A stretch of 20,989 nucleotides of DNA from an uncultured Corynebacterium sp. (GCF_946222985.1 NZ_CAMIFY010000048.1:1-20989); one strand, 5' to 3'. Positions 13,392-20,989 are shown, counted from the first letter of the stretch. Notes: generated from the letters alone by a model not told the origin. Made by a program: numbers and translations.

Positions 13392-16300
13392 ATGATTCTG
13401 CTGCTCTCCACGTCCGACACCGATCTGCTGTCCGCCCGTTCGGCGGCGGCGAAGGACGAGGAGGTGTCCTTCCGGTGGGCCAACCCCGCCCGTCTGCTCG
13501 ACGACGACCTGCCCGGCCTCCTCGACGGCGCCGACGTCGCGGTCATCCGCCTGTTGGGCGGCCGGCGCGCTTGGGAGGAGGGCATCGATCGCGTCATCGC
13601 CTCCGGCGTTCCGACGGTGCTGGTCTCCGGTGAACGCGCCCCCGACGCGGAGCTGACGGAGTATTCGACGGTGCCGGCGGGCGTGGTCACCACCGCCCAC
13701 GAGTATCTCGCCGAGGGCGGCGACGCCAACCTCACGCAGCTGCACAATTTCCTCTCGGACACGCTCCTGCTCACCGGGCTGGGGTTCACCGAACCGGTCC
13801 GCCTGCCGGACTGGGGGCACCTCGAACGCGAGGCGCGCGACACCACGAACGCCGCTTCGCCCCCTGATTCGTCCCCTGTTTCGTCCCCTGTTTCGTCCCC
13901 TGTTTCGACCCCCGTCATCGGCGTGATCTACTACCGCGCCCAGCACCTGGCGGGCAACACCGCCTACGTGTCGGCGTTGTGCGATGCGATCGAGGCGCGG
14001 GGTGCCGTCGCAAAGCCGATCTACGCCGCGTCGCTGCGCACGGCCGACGACGACCTCCTGGCGGAGCTGGGCACCTGCGACGCGCTGATCACCACGGTCC
14101 TGGCCGCCGGCGGCAATCGCCCGGCACTCGCGCAGGCCGGCGGCGACGACGGCACGTGGGACGTCGCGGCGCTGGCGGAACTCGACGTGCCGATCATCCA
14201 GGGCCTCGCGCTGACCACGTCGCGCGCCGCCTGGGAGGACAACGACGAGGGGCTGACACCGTTGGACGTCGCCACGCAGGTCGCCGTCCCGGAGTTCGAC
14301 GGCCGCCTGATCACCGTGCCGTTTTCCTTCAAGGAGATCGACGCCGACGATCTCATCGCCTACGTCCCCGACCACGAGCGGTGCGCGCGCCTGGCCGGCA
14401 TCGCGGTGCGCCATGCCCGCCTGCGCCACCTGGCCAACGCCGACAAGCGCGTCGCGGTGATGCTGTCGGCCTACCCGACCAAGCACGCGCGCATCGGCAA
14501 CGCCGTCGGCCTGGACACTCCGGCGTCGACGCTGAAGGTCCTGCATGCCTTGCTCGACGACGGCTACGACCTCGGCGACACCTCCCGCATCCCCGGGTTC
14601 GACGCCTTCGGAGCCGCCATCGCCGCCGACGACGACGCCGCCCGGGCCGCGGCGGCCGACGAGTTCATGCACGCGATCATCGCCGCCGGCGGCCAGGACC
14701 CCGACTGGCTCACCGAAGAGGTCATGGCCGCCAACGAACTGCGCCTGCCCGCCGACGCCTACGGCGAGCACTTCGACGCCCTGCCCGACGCGCTGCGCGA
14801 GGCGATGGTCGAGCACTGGGGGCGGGCCCCCGGTTCGCTCTACGTCCACCCGACGACCCGCGACATCTACATCGCCGGTCTGCGCTTCGGCAACGTCGTG
14901 GTCATGGTGCAGCCGCCCCGCGGCTTCGGCGACAACCCGGTGGGCATCTACCACGACCCGGACCTGCCGCCGACCCACCATTACCTGGCCTGCTACCACT
15001 GGCTGTCCCGCCCCGAGGACGTCGGCGGATTCGGCGCCGACGCGGTGGTGCACATGGGCAAGCACGGCAACATGGAGTGGCTGCCGGGCAAGACCGTCGG
15101 CCTGTCGGCCGAGTGCGGTCCCGACCAGGCCATCGGCGACCTGCCGCTGATCTACCCGTTCCTGGTCAACGATCCCGGCGAGGGCACCCAGGCCAAGCGC
15201 CGGGCCCACGCCACCCTCGTCGACCACATGATCCCGCCGATGGCGCGCGCCGAGTCCTACGGCGACATCACCCGCCTGGAGCAGCTCCTCGACGAGCACC
15301 AGAACATCTCCGCCATGGACCCCGCGAAGCTGCCGGCGATCCGCCAGGAGATCTGGACGCTGATCTCCGCCGCGCAGATGGACCGCGACCTCGGCTGGGA
15401 GGAACGGCCCGACGAGGACGTCTTCGACGACATGCTCATGCACGTCGACGGTTGGTTGTGCGAGATCAAGGACGCCGCCATCCGCGGTGGCCTGCACATC
15501 CTCGGCCGCGCGCCGTCGGGGGAGGACCTCTCCGGCACCGTGGCCACCATGTTGCGCGCCCGGCAGCTGTGGGGCGGCGAATCGACCCTGCCCGGCCTGC
15601 GCGAGTCACTGGGCCTGGCCGAGGACGGCACCGACGACCGAGCCGACGTCGACCGCATCGACGCCATCGCCACGTCTCTCGTCGAGGCCCTCATCGCGGA
15701 CACCAAAGCCCCCTCCGTCGACATCGCCGAACTGGCCGCGAACGTCGTCGGCGCCCACGGGCTCGACGCGACGGTGCACGGAGACGTCGTAAAGCTCCTC
15801 GAGTTCACCCGCGACGAAATCCTGCCGCGCCTGGCCCGCACCAGCGAGGAAATCCCGCACGTGCTCCACGCGCTGCGCGGCGGCTTCATCCCCGCCGGAC
15901 CCTCCGGATCGCCGCTGCGCGGCCTGGTCAACGTGCTGCCCACCGGCCGCAACTTCTACTCCGTCGACCCCAAGGCAATCCCGTCGCGCCTGGCGTGGGA
16001 GACCGGCGAGCGCCTCGCCGACGGCCTCATCGACCGCTTCCGCGCCGACCACGACGGCGCCTACCCGGCCTCCGTCGGCCTGTCGGTGTGGGGGACGTCG
16101 GCCATGCGCACCTCCGGCGACGACATCGCCGAAGTCCTCGCGCTGCTGGGCGTGCGTCCCGAATGGGACGAAGCGTCGCGCCGCATCACCGGCCTCGAGG
16201 TCATTCCCGCCGAGGAGCTCGGACGCCCGCGCATCGACGTCACCGTGCGCATCTCCGGTTTCTTCCGCGATGCGTTCCCGCACGTCATCGATTTGCTTGA

Positions 16301-17159
16301 CGACGCCATCGCCCTGGTCGCCGACCTCGACGAACCCGACGACGTCAACTACGTGCGCGCCCACGTCCGCGCGGACGAGGGGACGTCGCAAAACACGGGG
16401 GCGGAGACCACCGCCGACGCTGCCGACCCAGCGCGACCCCGCCGAATCTTCGGCTCCAAGCCCGGCACGTACGGCGCCGGCCTGTTGCAACTGATGGACT
16501 CCGGCTCCTGGCGCGACGACGAGGACCTCGCCGCCGTGTACACCACCTGGGGCGGCTACGCCTACGGCCGCGGCGTCGACGGCGCACCCGCCGGCGACGA
16601 CATGCGCACCGCCTACCGCCGCATCCAGGTCGCCGCCAAAAACGCCGACACCCGCGAACACGACATCGCCGACTCCGACGACTACTACCAGTTCCACGGC
16701 GGCATGATCGCCACCGTCCGCGCCCTGACCGGCAACGACCCCGAGGCCTACATCGGCGACTCGACGCGACCCGACGCCGTGCGCACCCGCACCCTCCACG
16801 AGGAGACGCGCCGCGTGTTCCGCGCCCGCGTGGTCAACCCCCGCTGGATGGCCGCCATGCGCGCCCACGGCTACAAGGGCGCGTTCGAGATGGCCGCCAC
16901 CGTCGACTACCTCTTCGGCTACGACGCCACCACCGGTGTCATGGACGACTGGATGTACGAGACGCTCACCGACGAATACGTCGCCGACCCCGCCAACCGC
17001 GAGTTCTTCGACAAGTCCAACCCGTGGGCGCTGCACGACATCTCCGAACGGCTGCTCGAAGCGGCGGACCGGAAGATGTGGGAGAACCCCGACGACGACC
17101 GCCTCGAACTGCTGCGCAGCACGTTCCTCGAAACCGAAGGGGACCTGGAGGACCGGTAG
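13392..17159 (+). CDS. cobN: Cobaltochelatase large subunit CobN
   Basis: A 1255-residue member of the CobN/magnesium-chelatase H family. It is the large, tetrapyrrole-binding subunit that inserts Co(II) into hydrogenobyrinic acid a,c-diamide with ATP-hydrolysing partner subunits, which are not in this window. The N-terminus ILLLSTSDTDLLSAR is typical of actinobacterial CobN. Other landmarks are VIYYRAQHLAGNTAYV (178-193), VVHMGKHGNMEWLPGK (about 552-567), PTGRNFYSVDPKAIPS, and the C-terminal MYETLTDEYVADPANREFF. A short Ser-Pro-Val repeat linker (158-175), encoded by a 12-bp tandem repeat, sits after the N-terminal domain. The ATG at 13392 lies at the end of the cobalamin riboswitch, which should shut expression off when B12 is plentiful. 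Confidence 0.97.
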   Translation: MILLLSTSDTDLLSARSAAAKDEEVSFRWANPARLLDDDLPGLLDGADVAVIRLLGGRRAWEEGIDRVIASGVPTVLVSGERAPDAELTEYSTVPAGVVTTAHEYLAEGGDANLTQLHNFLSDTLLLTGLGFTEPVRLPDWGHLEREARDTTNAASPPDSSPVSSPVSSPVSTPVIGVIYYRAQHLAGNTAYVSALCDAIEARGAVAKPIYAASLRTADDDLLAELGTCDALITTVLAAGGNRPALAQAGGDDGTWDVAALAELDVPIIQGLALTTSRAAWEDNDEGLTPLDVATQVAVPEFDGRLITVPFSFKEIDADDLIAYVPDHERCARLAGIAVRHARLRHLANADKRVAVMLSAYPTKHARIGNAVGLDTPASTLKVLHALLDDGYDLGDTSRIPGFDAFGAAIAADDDAARAAAADEFMHAIIAAGGQDPDWLTEEVMAANELRLPADAYGEHFDALPDALREAMVEHWGRAPGSLYVHPTTRDIYIAGLRFGNVVVMVQPPRGFGDNPVGIYHDPDLPPTHHYLACYHWLSRPEDVGGFGADAVVHMGKHGNMEWLPGKTVGLSAECGPDQAIGDLPLIYPFLVNDPGEGTQAKRRAHATLVDHMIPPMARAESYGDITRLEQLLDEHQNISAMDPAKLPAIRQEIWTLISAAQMDRDLGWEERPDEDVFDDMLMHVDGWLCEIKDAAIRGGLHILGRAPSGEDLSGTVATMLRARQLWGGESTLPGLRESLGLAEDGTDDRADVDRIDAIATSLVEALIADTKAPSVDIAELAANVVGAHGLDATVHGDVVKLLEFTRDEILPRLARTSEEIPHVLHALRGGFIPAGPSGSPLRGLVNVLPTGRNFYSVDPKAIPSRLAWETGERLADGLIDRFRADHDGAYPASVGLSVWGTSAMRTSGDDIAEVLALLGVRPEWDEASRRITGLEVIPAEELGRPRIDVTVRISGFFRDAFPHVIDLLDDAIALVADLDEPDDVNYVRAHVRADEGTSQNTGAETTADAADPARPRRIFGSKPGTYGAGLLQLMDSGSWRDDEDLAAVYTTWGGYAYGRGVDGAPAGDDMRTAYRRIQVAAKNADTREHDIADSDDYYQFHGGMIATVRALTGNDPEAYIGDSTRPDAVRTRTLHEETRRVFRARVVNPRWMAAMRAHGYKGAFEMAATVDYLFGYDATTGVMDDWMYETLTDEYVADPANREFFDKSNPWALHDISERLLEAADRKMWENPDDDRLELLRSTFLETEGDLEDR
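13860..13919 (+). repeat. 12-bp in-frame tandem repeat in cobN
   Basis: The unit TCCCCTGTTTCG occurs three times exactly (13872-13883, 13884-13895, 13896-13907). A near copy precedes it (13860-13871) and a degenerate partial copy follows. It encodes repeats of Ser-Pro-Val-Ser. Because the unit is a multiple of three, copy-number slippage would change linker length without shifting the frame. Confidence 0.9.
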
Positions 17160-17224
17160 CGGGTGGCCGGCGGCGGTGTTCACCCGCGTCCGTGCCCCAG
17201 GGGCGTGCGGGTAGGCTGGGCCGC
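17160..17224 (+). promoter_or_regulatory. cobN-fxsA gap with probable leaderless fxsA promoter
   Basis: TAGGCT (17212-17217), within GCGGGTAGGCT, ends 7 nt before the fxsA ATG, placing transcription start at or next to the start codon. No Shine-Dalgarno sequence is seen. A weak stem, CGGGTG/CACCCG (17160-17165 and 17181-17186), without a U-tract follows cobN and is the only terminator candidate. Confidence 0.45.
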
Positions 17225-17956
17225 ATGTCAAGGGCCCTTCTTCTGCTGTATTTCGTCGTCGAGATCATCGCGTTCATCGCGGTGGGGAAGTGGATCGGCT
17301 TCGGCTGGGCCATCCTCGCGCTGGGCGGGCTGTTCATCGTCGGCGTCGTCGCGGCGGCATGGGAAATGCGCCGTCTGACCGCCCGCGCGATGGACGACGC
17401 CATCGCCGCCCAGCAGTCGATGGGCGGCGGCACCGTCGACGAGGACGGCAACCCCACGGCCACCGGCCCGACGGGAACCGAGACGGGCGCGGGTCCCGGC
17501 GCGGGTGTCATGGACGAGGACAGTGCCCGCCGCGCCCTCGCTTCGGCCGGCACCCTCGTCGTCGACTCGGCGATGCTCATGGTCGGTTGCGTGCTGCTGG
17601 CGCTGCCCGGTTTCGTCTCGACGATCCTAGGGCTGTTGCTCATCCTGCCGCCGACGAAGTGGCTCATCCGCACCATCGGCGGCGCGTCGCTGTCGTCGTG
17701 GTTCCAGAACACCGGGTCGAAGAGCATGTTCGTCGCCCAGCGCTACGGCGTGAAGTTCGACGAGAACGGCTCGCAGGTGATCAACCACGACGATCTCGGT
17801 GATCCGACCCGCGACCCGCGTTTCCTCGGCATCCAAGGAAACGCCTCCGACGACAAGAGCGGTGACGTGCGCGGTGACGTGATCGACGAACGCCCGGACG
17901 CCCCGGACGACTCGGACGGGCCCCGCGACGCCCATGGCCCGGAGCACCGGGGATGA
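17225..17956 (+). CDS. fxsA: FxsA family membrane protein
   Basis: A 243-residue protein with the FxsA-type membrane core. Hydrophobic segments lie at about 4-20, 24-46 and 113-143, the last containing the family landmark LPGFVSTILGLLLILPPTKWLI (128-149, split by a short loop). FxsA of E. coli is a small inner-membrane protein named for suppressing phage F exclusion; its biochemical role is not established. Here a Gly/Thr-rich loop (about 66-98) separates the membrane segments, and a long hydrophilic, Asp-rich C-terminal tail (about 175-243) makes the protein longer than the enterobacterial form. It heads the fxsA-lnt-ppm1 unit and its stop overlaps the lnt start (ATGA). Confidence 0.88.
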   Translation: MSRALLLLYFVVEIIAFIAVGKWIGFGWAILALGGLFIVGVVAAAWEMRRLTARAMDDAIAAQQSMGGGTVDEDGNPTATGPTGTETGAGPGAGVMDEDSARRALASAGTLVVDSAMLMVGCVLLALPGFVSTILGLLLILPPTKWLIRTIGGASLSSWFQNTGSKSMFVAQRYGVKFDENGSQVINHDDLGDPTRDPRFLGIQGNASDDKSGDVRGDVIDERPDAPDDSDGPRDAHGPEHRG

Positions 17957-19605
17957 GCCTTCCTTCCGGCCGCCTCGCGGCGCTGGCGCGGATCGCCCTG
18001 GCGGCGGTTGGCGGTGCATTCGTCGCGTGGTCGTTCCAGCCGATCGGACTGTGGTGGTTGGCGTGGATCGGCGTCGCGGGGCTGCTGGTCGCGCTCCTCG
18101 GCCGCCCGTCGTGGTGGACGACGGCGGGCATCGCGGTGGCGTGGGGTTTCACCACGGCGATGATCGCGCTGCCGTGGATCGCGTCGTTCGTCGGCACGGT
18201 GCCGTACGTGGCGCTGGCGGTGGTGCTGGGACTGATGCAGATTCCGGGCATCGCGGTGGCGCGGGCGATCCTCGGCGCGGACGGCGGCGGCCGGTACGGG
18301 GTGTCGTTGGCGTGGCCGGCGCGCATCGTCGGCGCGGCGGCGGCGATCCTGGCCGGCGAGGCGCTGCTGGCCCGATGGCCTTTCGGAGGCTTTCCGTGGT
18401 TGCGCATCGGCTGGGGACAGTTGTCGGGGCCGCTCGACGCCGCCGCCGTCCTCGGTGGACCCGCCCTCGTCGGTTTCCTGGCGGTGCTGGTGGGTGCGGG
18501 GCTCGCGTCGGCCGTCGTCAAGCAATGGGCGACCGCGGCAGTGCTGATCGTCCTGCCGATGGTGGTCGGGCTCGTCGCGATGCCGGCGAGCGGCGACGAC
18601 ATCGGCACCGTCCGCGTCGCCGCGGTGCAGGGCAACGTGCCGCAGCTGGGCCTGGAGTTCAACGCGCAGGCCCGTGCGGTGCTCGAAAATCACGCCGAAG
18701 CCACCCGCGACCTGGCCGCGGCCGTGCGCGCGGGCGAGGAACCGCAACCGGACCTGGTGGTGTGGCCGGAGAATTCCTCCGACGTCAGTCCCTTCCGCGA
18801 CGCCCGTGCCGCGCGGATCATCGATGCGGCGGCGCGGGACATCGGGGCACCGATCATCGTGGGCACGTTCACCTACGACGACGGCGTGCAGAACACGATG
18901 GTCCTGTGGGACCCCGAGGCCGGACCCGTCGACGGGCAGCGCCACGAGAAGATCTACCTGCAGCCCTTCGGCGAGACCATGCCGTTTCGCGAGCTGCTGC
19001 GCAAGGTCACGCCCCTGGTCGACCGCGCCGGCGACATGACGCCGGGCTCCGGCGACGGCGTCATCGAAGTCGACGTCGAGAGGGACCTGGCCGAGAACAC
19101 CGAAGACGCCGGCCCGCTGCGCCGCATCGCGGTGGGCATCGCGACCTGCTTCGAGGTCATCTTCGACGACGCCTTCCGCGACGCCGTCGACAACGGCGCG
19201 ACGATCCTGGCCACGCCGACCAACAACGCCACGTTCGGGTACACGGACATGACCTACCAGCAGCTGGCGATGAGCCGAATGCGCGCCATCGAGCACGACC
19301 GCGCGGTCGTCGTCGCGGCGACCAGCGGCGTCAGCGCCATCGTCGGCCCCGACGGATCGGTCGCCGAGGACACGGAGATCTTCGAGCAAAAGGTGCTCAC
19401 CGCGGACCTGCCGCTGCGCGATCATCGCACCATCGCCGCCCGGTATGGTGGAGCGGTGGAGTGGGCCATCGTCGCCCTCGCCGCGCTGGCGCTGATCGTC
19501 GTCGTGCGCCGTGCCATGGGCACCGCCGCCGAGCGACGCCACGCGGCGCACCAGCCGGAATCCCAGCCGGAACCCCAGAAGGAGCAACGTGTCCAAGCCG
19601 AGTGA
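17953..19605 (+). CDS. lnt: Apolipoprotein N-acyltransferase
   Basis: A 550-residue enzyme with an N-terminal block of hydrophobic helices (about 8-215), a nitrilase-like domain (about 220-480) and a final membrane helix near 500. The catalytic triad is visible as Glu273 (WPENSS), Lys333 (EKIYLQPFGE) and Cys399 (ATCFEVIF). It transfers an acyl chain from phospholipid to the N-terminal Cys of apolipoproteins at the outer face of the membrane. The charged C-terminus (QPEPQKEQRVQAE) doubles as DNA for the ppm1 Shine-Dalgarno and start, with which it overlaps by 17 bp. In M. tuberculosis the Lnt and polyprenyl-phosphomannose synthase activities are fused in one protein (Rv2051c); here they are separate, as in C. 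glutamicum and M. smegmatis. Confidence 0.95.
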   Translation: MSLPSGRLAALARIALAAVGGAFVAWSFQPIGLWWLAWIGVAGLLVALLGRPSWWTTAGIAVAWGFTTAMIALPWIASFVGTVPYVALAVVLGLMQIPGIAVARAILGADGGGRYGVSLAWPARIVGAAAAILAGEALLARWPFGGFPWLRIGWGQLSGPLDAAAVLGGPALVGFLAVLVGAGLASAVVKQWATAAVLIVLPMVVGLVAMPASGDDIGTVRVAAVQGNVPQLGLEFNAQARAVLENHAEATRDLAAAVRAGEEPQPDLVVWPENSSDVSPFRDARAARIIDAAARDIGAPIIVGTFTYDDGVQNTMVLWDPEAGPVDGQRHEKIYLQPFGETMPFRELLRKVTPLVDRAGDMTPGSGDGVIEVDVERDLAENTEDAGPLRRIAVGIATCFEVIFDDAFRDAVDNGATILATPTNNATFGYTDMTYQQLAMSRMRAIEHDRAVVVAATSGVSAIVGPDGSVAEDTEIFEQKVLTADLPLRDHRTIAARYGGAVEWAIVALAALALIVVVRRAMGTAAERRHAAHQPESQPEPQKEQRVQAE

Positions 19606-20380
19606 CAGCACCCTCGTCATCATCCCCACGTTCAACGAGCGGGAAAACCTTCCGCTCATCGTCGGTCGGGTGCGCGAGGCTCAGCCCGACGTGCACGTCC
19701 TGGTCGTCGACGATTCGTCGCCGGACGGCACGGGCGACGTCGCCGACGAGCTGGCGGTCGAGGCCCCCGGCGTGATCCACGTGCTCCACCGCGAGGGCAA
19801 GGGTGGCCTGTGGGGCGCCTACCGCGCCGGATTCGACTGGGCCCTGGAGCGCGAGTACCAGGTGCTGTGCCAGATGGACGCCGACGGCTCGCACGCGCCC
19901 GAGCAATTGCACTTGCTGCTCGACGCCATCGACGACGGCGCGGACCTCGTCATCGGTTCGCGCTACGTCCGGGGCGGTTCGACGGTCAATTGGCCGGCGT
20001 CGCGCAAGATCCTGTCGCGCGGCGGCAACATCTACATCTCCGCGTTGCTCGGGGCGGGCATCCGCGACATCACGGCCGGTTACCGGGCGTTTCGCCGGGA
20101 GGTGCTCGAGGCGCTGGATCTCGACGCCATCGGCAAGGAGGCGTACCTGTTCCAGACCGAGATCGGCTGGAAGACCGTGCGCGACGGTTTCGACGTCCGC
20201 GAGGTGCCCATCACGTTCACCGAGCGCGTCTACGGCGAGTCGAAGCTCTCCGGCAGTTTCGTCACCGATTCGCTCGCGGCGGTGACCAAGTGGGGCGCCG
20301 GTTACCGCGCGGGGCAGGTCCGCGATCTGGCGGGGGAAGTCGCGCGCCTGGCCAAGCATTCGATCGACAAGCGCCGCTAG
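19589..20380 (+). CDS. ppm1: Polyprenol monophosphomannose synthase (GT2 family)
   Basis: A 263-residue family 2 glycosyltransferase that moves mannose from GDP-mannose to polyprenyl phosphate at the cytoplasmic face. The product is the mannose donor for lipomannan/lipoarabinomannan and protein O-mannosylation outside the membrane. Motifs are VIIPTFNERENLP (10-22), VVDDSSPDGTGDVAD (39-53), the nucleotide/metal-binding QMDADGSH (95-102) and DLVIGSRYV. There is no membrane anchor, so it probably relies on Lnt for membrane association, as reported in related species. The GTG at 19589 is chosen for the strong AAGGAG six bases upstream and the family-typical N-terminus; it overlaps the lnt 3' end by 17 bp, suggesting translational coupling. 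The frame extends upstream into lnt without conserved residues. Confidence 0.95.
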   Translation: MSKPSDSTLVIIPTFNERENLPLIVGRVREAQPDVHVLVVDDSSPDGTGDVADELAVEAPGVIHVLHREGKGGLWGAYRAGFDWALEREYQVLCQMDADGSHAPEQLHLLLDAIDDGADLVIGSRYVRGGSTVNWPASRKILSRGGNIYISALLGAGIRDITAGYRAFRREVLEALDLDAIGKEAYLFQTEIGWKTVRDGFDVREVPITFTERVYGESKLSGSFVTDSLAAVTKWGAGYRAGQVRDLAGEVARLAKHSIDKRR

Positions 20381-20421
20381 CCCGCAACAAGTGGCCGCCG
20401 GGTTTTCCGGCACCATGCTTT

Positions 20422-20473
20422 ACGACGATTTCGACCCGGAAGGCCGCTTGGCCTTCCGGGTCGACGTCGTCGT
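20422..20473. terminator. Long inverted repeat between convergent ppm1 and rbpA
   Basis: A perfect 15-bp stem pairs 20431-20445 with 20450-20464 around a GCTT loop. After a small internal mismatch, ACGACGA (20422-20428) can pair with TCGTCGT (20467-20473). It sits 42 bp past the ppm1 stop and about 70 bp past the rbpA stop, so it could terminate both. It has no U-tract on either strand, as is common for terminators in GC-rich actinobacteria. A weaker GCCGG/CCGGC stem lies at 20397-20411. The rest of the 162-bp gap holds a run of nine G at 20484-20492 and nothing else recognised. Confidence 0.65.
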
Positions 20474-20542
20474 CACGCGCTTCGGGGGGGGGCGATCATC
20501 CGCCACCGCGCGATAAGAGGGGGGAGCAGGGGAGCGCGGGGC

Positions 20543-20938
20543 CTACTTGGACTCGCCGGCGGCCTCGGCCGCTTCCGCCTCCTGCTGCTGCTTGAGCAGG
20601 CGCGCGGCGTTGCGGCGGCGCTTGCGCAGCAGGTCGACGCGCTCTTCGAGCAGCACGTCGAGGTCCTCGAGGGAGCGGCGCTCGCGGAGCATGTCCCAGT
20701 GGGTGCGCGGCGGCTTGACCGGCTTGGCTTCGGTGCCCTCGCCCTCGATGAGCTTGCCGACCTGGCCGTTCTTGCACAGCCACTCGCCGGGGATCTCGGC
20801 GTCGTCGGCGAAGGGGACCTCGAAAACGCCGTCGTCGGTCTGGTAGCGGACCATGCGGCGGGGCGCGAGGTCGTGGTCGCGGTCGGTCTCGTAGGAGACG
20901 GCGCCCATGCGGCTGCCGCGAAGAACTCGATCTGCCAT
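20543..20938 (-). CDS. rbpA: RNA polymerase-binding protein RbpA
   Basis: A 131-residue protein nearly identical in pattern to mycobacterial RbpA: ADRVLRGSRMGAVSYETDRD at the N-terminus, RYQTDDGVFEVPFADDAEIP (31-50) in the core, and KPPRTHWDMLRERRSLEDL (75-93), the basic linker and sigma-interaction region. RbpA binds the principal sigma factor and RNA polymerase, stabilises open complexes and promotes housekeeping transcription in actinobacteria. A C-terminal extension of about 20 residues rich in Ala, Glu and Gln (LLKQQQEAEAAEAAGES) goes beyond the 111-residue M. tuberculosis protein and probably continues the last helix. The ATG at 20938 is preceded by AAGAAGGG about 10 nt upstream. The gene is convergent with ppm1, as in mycobacteria. 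Confidence 0.97.
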   Translation of the reverse strand: MADRVLRGSRMGAVSYETDRDHDLAPRRMVRYQTDDGVFEVPFADDAEIPGEWLCKNGQVGKLIEGEGTEAKPVKPPRTHWDMLRERRSLEDLDVLLEERVDLLRKRRRNAARLLKQQQEAEAAEAAGESK

Positions 20939-20989
20939 GGTGTGGCGGCCCTTCTTCCAAATGATCGGGGGTGGGACGGGGTTTCGGGG

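Noticed and set aside
13860..13919. CRISPR-like array
   Set aside because: The repeats are 12 bp, directly adjacent without spacers, and lie inside the cobN reading frame.
13323..15497. A 724-codon open frame on the minus strand opposite cobN
   Set aside because: It is antisense to a clear CobN with all family motifs. Composition is Gly/Arg/Val/Asp-rich with no domain, as expected of a mirror frame of high-GC codons.
15606..17231. A 541-codon open frame on the minus strand opposite the cobN 3' half
   Set aside because: Same reasoning: a low-complexity shadow of cobN, with no ribosome-binding site or recognisable motif.

Overview
The window is very GC-rich actinobacterial DNA, most likely from Corynebacterium or a close mycolic-acid-forming relative. 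The evidence is an RbpA of the mycobacterial/corynebacterial type, separate but overlapping lnt and ppm1 genes, a reductase resembling the arabinan-precursor enzyme DprE2, LIP-family secretory lipases, GlxR-like operator sequences and frequent GTG starts. Read on the reverse strand, gene order and orientation follow the M. tuberculosis Rv2050-Rv2073c region as I remember it.

Layout: (1) 1-70 is a fragment of a plus-strand thiolase gene, abutting the 5' part of a minus-strand short-chain dehydrogenase (SDR). Both lose their 3' parts at the same place, so this end is either a deletion scar or an assembly chimera. (2) 270-1382 (-) is an HSL-type alpha/beta hydrolase, divergent from (3) a tightly packed plus-strand operon at 1422-6170: M24 peptidase, DprE2-like SDR, cobL, cobM, cobK. 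(4) 6210-9809 (-) holds cobG, cobH and the cobI-cobJ fusion. (5) 10038-13212 (+) holds two tandem paralogous secreted lipases with GlxR-like promoter sequences. (6) 13252-17159 (+) is a cobalamin riboswitch followed by cobN. (7) 17225-20380 (+) is fxsA-lnt-ppm1 with overlapping frames, and convergent to it rbpA (-) at 20543-20938, with a long inverted repeat between.

The cob genes supply most of the oxygen-dependent corrin-ring route: C20 methylation (CobI half), CobG, C17 methylation (CobJ half), CobM, CobK, CobL, CobH and the large chelatase subunit CobN. CobF is not in the window. Only cobN carries a visible B12 riboswitch. The envelope genes act together: Lnt acylates lipoproteins and Ppm1 makes polyprenyl-phosphomannose for lipoglycan and glycoprotein mannosylation, while the lipases are exported.

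A recurring feature is a TANNNT hexamer 6-7 nt before the ATG of five genes that begin transcription units (hydrolase, peptidase, cobG, cobH, fxsA), suggesting leaderless mRNAs. I did not find a wholly new system. The points most worth checking are the left-end junction, the lipase insertion with its promoter and hairpin architecture, the DprE2-like gene inside the cob operon, and the overlapping divergent leaderless promoters at 1383-1421. No tRNA, rRNA, CRISPR array, IS element or phage gene was seen.
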